From: Verrucomicrobiales bacterium
GTDB taxonomy: Bacteria > Verrucomicrobiota > Verrucomicrobiia > Limisphaerales > J093
Assembly (NCBI GenBank): GCA_015075445.1
Contig: JABTUJ010000033.1
Span: 50,280-114,279, forward strand
Length of the DNA stretch: 64,000 nt
Reading direction: 5' to 3'
The stretch's first letter is position 1, and every line of letters begins with the position of its first letter. Made by a program: the position numbers and the translations under genes. The notes below the pieces were generated by a model that saw only the letters and a program-made list of their open reading frames with translations, ran no database searches and had not been told where the DNA came from. Of the stretch, positions 63,295 to 64,000 are shown one piece after another.

Positions 63295-63549
63295 TCACTG
63301 GTCCGCGTGTCGGACATCTACAACCATAACCGCCTTGACCGGATCATCGGCCCAATACGTGATCGCGTATCGTCCGACAATCGCGATCTCCCGTGTGCGC
63401 TGGCTTTCGTCCAGATCCGTGTAATCCCCCGGTGTATGTGGAGCCTGGGCCAGTGAGCGAATGAAGCTCATCACGAGATTCCGTTGTCCACCGCGCACAG
63501 GGACCAAGTCCAACAGATCGATGTGCACGTACACCCGGTAAGCCTCCAT
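63295..63549 (-). CDS. RelE/ParE-like toxin
   Basis: 84 residues: VYVHIDLLDLVPVRGGQRNLVMSFIRSLAQAPHTPGDYTDLDESQRTREIAIVGRYAITYWADDPVKAVMVVDVRHADQ. The REIAIVGRYAITYWAD...KAVMVVDVRHA end fits the ParE/RelE fold (beta strand with conserved Arg, then I-Y-Y-x..V-x-I-L-x-I-x-H). Three bases after the antitoxin gene on the same strand. Expected to inhibit gyrase or cut mRNA; which one is not visible. Confidence 0.7.
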   Translation of the reverse strand: MEAYRVYVHIDLLDLVPVRGGQRNLVMSFIRSLAQAPHTPGDYTDLDESQRTREIAIVGRYAITYWADDPVKAVMVVDVRHADQ

Positions 63550-63552
63550 CGG

Positions 63553-63756
63553 TCAATCCGATTTCTGGTCAAGTCGCCGCTCAAACTCGTCGGGCGACAA
63601 CCAGTGGGAGGCTTCGGCGTCCTCCAGCCGCCGGGCGACACTGCTGCGGTAATCCCCCTCGTGAGTATGCCGGAGATGGAACAAGAACGCGATCACTTCG
63701 TCTTGCTCCTGCCGGCGCAGCGTCGCCAGCTTCTGCTTGATTTCCTGTACGCTCAC
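63553..63756 (-). CDS. antitoxin of the ParE/RelE-like pair
   Basis: 67 residues: MSVQEIKQKLATLRRQEQDEVIAFLFHLRHTHEGDYRSSVARRLEDAEASHWLSPDEFERRLDQKSD. The N-terminal helical part and the WLSPDEFERRLD tail match the short addiction-module antitoxins that pair with such toxins. First gene of the pair, as usual; it probably autoregulates the promoter upstream (63757-63830). Confidence 0.72.
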   Translation of the reverse strand: MSVQEIKQKLATLRRQEQDEVIAFLFHLRHTHEGDYRSSVARRLEDAEASHWLSPDEFERRLDQKSD

Positions 63757-63789
63757 GGTCGCAATCTATCGGACTCCGGACACGCGGGC

Positions 63790-63955
63790 AAGCAGCGAGT
63801 CCCTTCGCTGGTCCGCCGAACGATGAGGTGAAGCGACCGTCGCCGACAGGAACGGTGGAGCGCACAAGGCACTCCCGAATTGCTCCCCGGCGCGGACCGG
63901 AGAAGCAGCGCGGCGGTTCGCCTCGACCGAGTGGTTAGGGCTTGCTTTCCACCCG
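63790..63955 (-). repeat. candidate dispersed intergenic repeat
   Basis: On the minus strand it contains CCTAACCACTCGGTCGAGGCG then CGAACCGCCGCG and ends near CGTTCGGCGGACC, with partial inverse pairing between the ends. The translation NHSVEANRRAAS is one I associate with a repeat found between genes in several environmental genomes, sometimes near integron-type cassette arrays. An integron recombination site is possible but the outer R-box pair cannot be confirmed. Confidence 0.3.
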
Positions 63956-64000
63956 ATGGAGAATCCATCTACCGATCTTGATGTCACTGTTCACGGGGTT

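Noticed and set aside
63790..63955. Definite integron attC site
   Set aside because: I could not identify a matching outer R-box pair, and no integrase IntI or cassette series is visible.

Overview
The window reads as a GC-rich bacterial chromosome, most likely Verrucomicrobiota (Limisphaerales/Pedosphaera-like). This is inferred from gene content only: a large secreted protein ending in the RFYRA-type tail common in that phylum, a short pseudopilin with an H/DG-type body, two HzsA-related c-type cytochrome proteins, Tat-exported Gfo/Idh/MocA enzymes including a GH109-type one, a DUF4838 protein, an ECF sigma/anti-sigma/DUF3106 operon and a WD40-fused Ser/Thr kinase. No 16S gene or other decisive marker is present.

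Layout. (1) 1-1.1 kb: 3' end of a secreted chromosomal protein. (2) 1.1-19.3 kb: an accessory island ending beside tRNA-Val. It carries an XRE regulator, RadC, ArdC-type antirestriction protein, plasmid-type small proteins, a tyrosine integrase, a beta-class DNA methyltransferase, a toprim protein, a pseudopilin between inverted palindromes, a Fic protein, a decayed DUF4338 (DruA-like) gene abutting a beheaded cystathionine gamma-synthase, and a second tyrosine integrase cut in two by a 3.3-kb serine-recombinase element. (3) 19.4-32 kb: a UroD-family protein, a secreted Ig/PA14-type protein, a candidate polymorphic toxin (RHS) with a downstream lipoprotein, an HzsA-related cytochrome, and a MacA-MacB-type export operon. 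(4) 32.1-33.8 kb: tRNA-Gly, a Bcp peroxiredoxin and an ORF-less group II intron sitting inside a long palindrome. (5) 34.2-45.3 kb: a run of exported carbohydrate-related proteins. (6) 45.4-57.2 kb: the sigma operon, a DciA-like protein, the kinase, CotH and membrane proteins, with a 30-bp inverted repeat at two divergent promoter regions. (7) 57.3-64 kb: a frameshifted SNF2 helicase, MsrA, NnrD/E and a toxin-antitoxin region with a VapC remnant.

Most notable result. The serine-recombinase element (about 15186-18488) is flanked by CCTTGG and removing it restores one tyrosine-integrase reading frame exactly (339 codons, F-E-P-K-D-K-E-E across the join). If the excised ends are joined at the same CCTTGG, a DUF5372-like gene that has no start codon at the left end becomes one open frame beginning at an ATG at the right end, and that ATG overlaps the recombinase stop codon. 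The circle would thus carry a four-gene coupled operon (HTH protein, small protein, recombinase, DUF5372 protein) whose last gene is split by integration. This is read directly from the sequence; that the circle forms and the protein is made is inference.

Several genes carry single-base frameshifts (ArdC-like, SNF2). I cannot tell true mutation from assembly error here.
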